Assembly: GCA_012511135.1 (NCBI GenBank)
Contig: JAAZGQ010000312.1
Location: 1-8,778 of the forward strand
DNA from: Bacteroidales bacterium
GTDB lineage: Bacteria > Bacteroidota > Bacteroidia > Bacteroidales > UBA1402
DNA length: 8,778 bases
Reading direction: 5' to 3'
The notes under the pieces are model-generated. The model saw nothing but the letters and a program-made list of their open reading frames with translations. It had not been told where the DNA came from and did no database searches. Shown one piece after another: positions 6,686-8,778 of this stretch. Position 1 is the stretch's first letter. Every line of letters starts with the position of its first letter. Made by a program: the position numbers and the translations under genes.

Positions 6686-8616
6686 GAAAACTCCTGTTCC
6701 TGATTATCCTGCTGGGCCTCAGCCTGCAAAGCCGGGCCCAATCCGAACTCTACGTGGTCAGACAAGATCGCAGTTACCAAGCCATCGACCTGAACGACAT
6801 CGATAGCATAGTGTGGCGTTCCAGCATTTACAGACTCTACAACAACGGCAGTTACAGCTTCAAAAGCTACAGCGATTTTCAATACCTCTCGTTTGAAAAA
6901 CCGCCCAAACAGATCTTCACCCAGGCCGACGACCTCAGGAATCTGAATTTAAACAGCAGTTCGAGCCAATACTGCTGGGAACGGAGCCGGGAATCCGAGA
7001 ACTTTATCTGTTTCTGGGAAGCCGGCCTTGGCAGCGACCCCATCAATGCCGGCAGTAAAAAAGTGGACGTGGACGACCTGCTGGCCAAGGCCGAAATATA
7101 CTACAATGTCTACAAAAACCGGATGAAATTCATCCTCCCGGGCGAAAGCAAAGCGGATAAATACAAAATGATCATTTTCCTGTGGGACGACGACGAATGG
7201 GGGGCCTACGGAGGCGGCAGCAGCGATGTGATCGGCGCCATCTGGGTAAGTTCACACACCTGTCAGCCCACAGTCGGAGCTACCATTGCTCACGAGATCG
7301 GTCATGCTTTTCAGTACCAGACTTATTCCGATTACCGCAATACTTGCGGCTGGCGCTATGGCTTTGGCCCCAACGGATCGGGAGGCAACGGTTTCTGGGA
7401 ACAATGCGCCAACTGGCAGGCCTACGACATCTATCCCAACGAGAAATTCACCAACCACAACTTTGGTGTTTATCTGGAGAATTACCACAAACACATTCTG
7501 CACGAAACGCCCCGTTACGCCAATTATTTTATCCAGGATTACTGGGTGATGAAACACGGCGAAGATTTCATCGGTAAGCTTTGGCGGGGTGCCCGCCAGC
7601 CCGAAGATCCGGTAGAAGCCTACAAGAGGCTTACGGGCATCGACCAGACGGCTTTCAACGATGAAATGTACGATTGTGCCGCCCGCCTGGTCAGCTGGGA
7701 CATCGACAAAATACGCGATTACGGCCAAAATTACATCGGCCGTCAAAGTGTCAGCATGACTCCGGATTCGCTGGATTACTGGCAGATCAATCCTGAGCGC
7801 TGCCCCGAAAATTATGGTTATAATGTGATACGCCTCAATATTCCTCAGGCCGGCAAAGAAGTCAGAGCTCATTTCGTGGGCCTGGCCGGAGCGGATGGTT
7901 ATCGTAAACTCAATGTGGAACAGGCTGGCTGGCGTTATGGTTTTGTGGCGCTCAAAGCAAACGGCGATCGGGTGTATTCCGATATGTTCCAGCAGGCCAA
8001 CGATACGGCTCATTTTGTGGTTCCCGACAGCTGTTCCATGCTCTGGATGGTGGTTACGGGTGCTCCCGCTACCCACTGGCGTCATGCCTGGGACGACGAC
8101 GACAGCAACGACGAGCAATGGCCTTACAAAGTAAAATTTGAACAGACCAATCTTTACGGTCAGTACGATTTCGCAGATGATTATCAGCGTTACGATACTA
8201 CATTGTATTACGAAGTGGAATTGCCCTATAATTCTACTGACTATGGATCAACGGCTTTGAACCTCAATATCGATCCGGTTTGTATGGCTTTGGGACTGAC
8301 TGGTGCACAACTCAAAACGGAACTGGGTAACAAGCTCCGCTTCGTAGGTTTTCACGCCAACGGCACTTATACTACCAATTTCACGGCTAATGGCTACGGG
8401 CATTGGTTTGGAGCTACAGGAAATGTGATTAACCATGGTCAGTTAAGTTATATTTTTTCCGAGTATCAGCAGAACAGTTTTACCTTCAACATAGGGCAAT
8501 ACCCGGGCCGTTGCGCCAAGGGCAATAAATACACCATACGTCAGGGCTTCCGCTACCAGGCTCCTGACAGCAAGACTTACCAGGTGATGCTGGTGTTCAA
8601 GATTACGATGATCTAA
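6682..8616 (+). CDS. Exported putative zinc metallopeptidase, DUF6055-like with C-terminal DUF4859-like domain
   Basis: A 644-residue protein with a signal peptide (1-19, QSRA before Q20) and no lipobox, so probably periplasmic or secreted. Residues 21-78 form a short module with LNDIDSIVW and YLSFE. Residues about 85-492 resemble DUF6055: ESENFICFWEAG, LWDDDEWGAYGGG (167-179), GAIWVSS, then the zincin motif HEIGH (204-208, in TIAHEIGHAFQYQ), GFWEQCANWQAY with Glu240 32 residues after His208, and WDDDDSNDEQWPY (470-482). His204, His208 and Glu240 could be the zinc ligands and Glu205 the catalytic base, a gluzincin-like pattern (inference). Residues about 504-642 resemble DUF4859 (ALGLTGAQL, NGYGHWFGATGNVINHG, FNIGQYPGRCAKGNKYTI), a probable carbohydrate- or ligand-binding beta domain. 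No T9SS sorting domain is seen at the end. It overlaps the preceding gene by ATGA and is followed by a terminator. The HExxH makes peptidase activity likely, but substrate and activity are unproven. Confidence 0.88.
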   Translation: MRKLLFLIILLGLSLQSRAQSELYVVRQDRSYQAIDLNDIDSIVWRSSIYRLYNNGSYSFKSYSDFQYLSFEKPPKQIFTQADDLRNLNLNSSSSQYCWERSRESENFICFWEAGLGSDPINAGSKKVDVDDLLAKAEIYYNVYKNRMKFILPGESKADKYKMIIFLWDDDEWGAYGGGSSDVIGAIWVSSHTCQPTVGATIAHEIGHAFQYQTYSDYRNTCGWRYGFGPNGSGGNGFWEQCANWQAYDIYPNEKFTNHNFGVYLENYHKHILHETPRYANYFIQDYWVMKHGEDFIGKLWRGARQPEDPVEAYKRLTGIDQTAFNDEMYDCAARLVSWDIDKIRDYGQNYIGRQSVSMTPDSLDYWQINPERCPENYGYNVIRLNIPQAGKEVRAHFVGLAGADGYRKLNVEQAGWRYGFVALKANGDRVYSDMFQQANDTAHFVVPDSCSMLWMVVTGAPATHWRHAWDDDDSNDEQWPYKVKFEQTNLYGQYDFADDYQRYDTTLYYEVELPYNSTDYGSTALNLNIDPVCMALGLTGAQLKTELGNKLRFVGFHANGTYTTNFTANGYGHWFGATGNVINHGQLSYIFSEYQQNSFTFNIGQYPGRCAKGNKYTIRQGFRYQAPDSKTYQVMLVFKITMI

Positions 8617-8648
8617 ATCAGATCATACCAATCTTGTTTTCATTTTTC

Positions 8649-8685
8649 CTGCGGCAGGCTGTTTATCAGTTTGCCGCAGTTTTTT
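8649..8685 (+). terminator. Rho-independent terminator of the plus-strand operon
   Basis: The stem is CTGCGGCA (8649-8656) with TGCCGCAG (8672-8679). It extends inward through two G-T wobble pairs and CTG/CAG to a 5-base loop (TTTAT), about 13 bp in all, and is followed directly by six T (8680-8685). It begins 32 bases after the TAA at 8614-8616, as expected for the end of the two-gene operon. Confidence 0.9.
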
Positions 8686-8778
8686 GCAGGGCTCTCGCTG
8701 ATCTGTTGCAACGCTCCGGCTGATCTTTTTGCAGCGCTCCCACTGATCTTTTGCAGCGCTCCCACTGATCTTTTGCAG
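8685..8778. repeat. 22-23 bp tandem repeat, continuing past the right edge
   Basis: Four units and the start of a fifth: 8685-8706, 8707-8729, 8730-8751, 8752-8773 and 8774-8778 (TGCAG). Units 3 and 4 are identical (core GCAGCGCTCCCACTGATC followed by T-rich bases). Units 1 and 2 share TGCA, GCTC and CTGATCT but differ in the middle. Unit length is not a multiple of three, so it is unlikely to encode a protein repeat. There are no spacers, which excludes CRISPR. The array abuts the terminator's T-run, and its full extent is unknown. Confidence 0.88.

Noticed and set aside
7252..8118. 288-codon open frame on the minus strand
   Set aside because: It is fully antisense to the DUF6055-like gene. 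Its translation has no signal peptide or recognisable motif, and the plus-strand frame has clear domains throughout.
8685..8778. CRISPR array
   Set aside because: The units abut with no unique spacers and are too short.

Overview
The window comes from a member of the phylum Bacteroidota. Four things point there: a SusC/RagA-type TonB-dependent outer-membrane transporter, a FAS1 (fasciclin) lipoprotein directly upstream of it, a small protein ending in what looks like a type IX secretion system (T9SS) sorting domain, and a DUF6055/DUF4859-type secreted protein. A TAnnTTTG promoter-like element and the lack of strong Shine-Dalgarno sequences fit this. Genus and habitat cannot be fixed from the sequence alone.

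Layout. There are two divergent transcription units separated by about 470 bp of AT-rich DNA (5732-6202). The left unit is on the minus strand: a four-domain FAS1 lipoprotein (5731 to 3218), then, 0-21 bp later, a SusC-like transporter (from 3196) whose frame stays open to the left edge. Only its last few dozen residues are missing. A SusD-like partner would be expected just outside the window, but it is not visible. The right unit is on the plus strand: a 160-residue exported protein with a T9SS-like C-terminal domain (6203-6685), overlapping by ATGA a 644-residue exported putative metallopeptidase (6682-8616). The second gene has an HEIGH zinc motif in a DUF6055-like region and a DUF4859-like C-terminal domain. 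A strong intrinsic terminator (8649-8685) closes this unit. It runs straight into a 22-23 bp tandem repeat that continues past the right edge.

Working together (inference). The left unit looks like a nutrient-uptake module: a SusC pore with a large FAS1 surface lipoprotein as a binding or scaffold component. The right unit supplies a secreted zinc-protein pair. A reasonable model is one locus for capturing and cutting a protein- or glycoprotein-containing substrate, but no substrate can be named from the sequence. The most interesting points are the coupled small T9SS-like protein and zinc protein (the small one has a sorting signal that the large one lacks), the 4xFAS1-SusC pairing with an unusual SusC plug, and the terminal tandem repeat.
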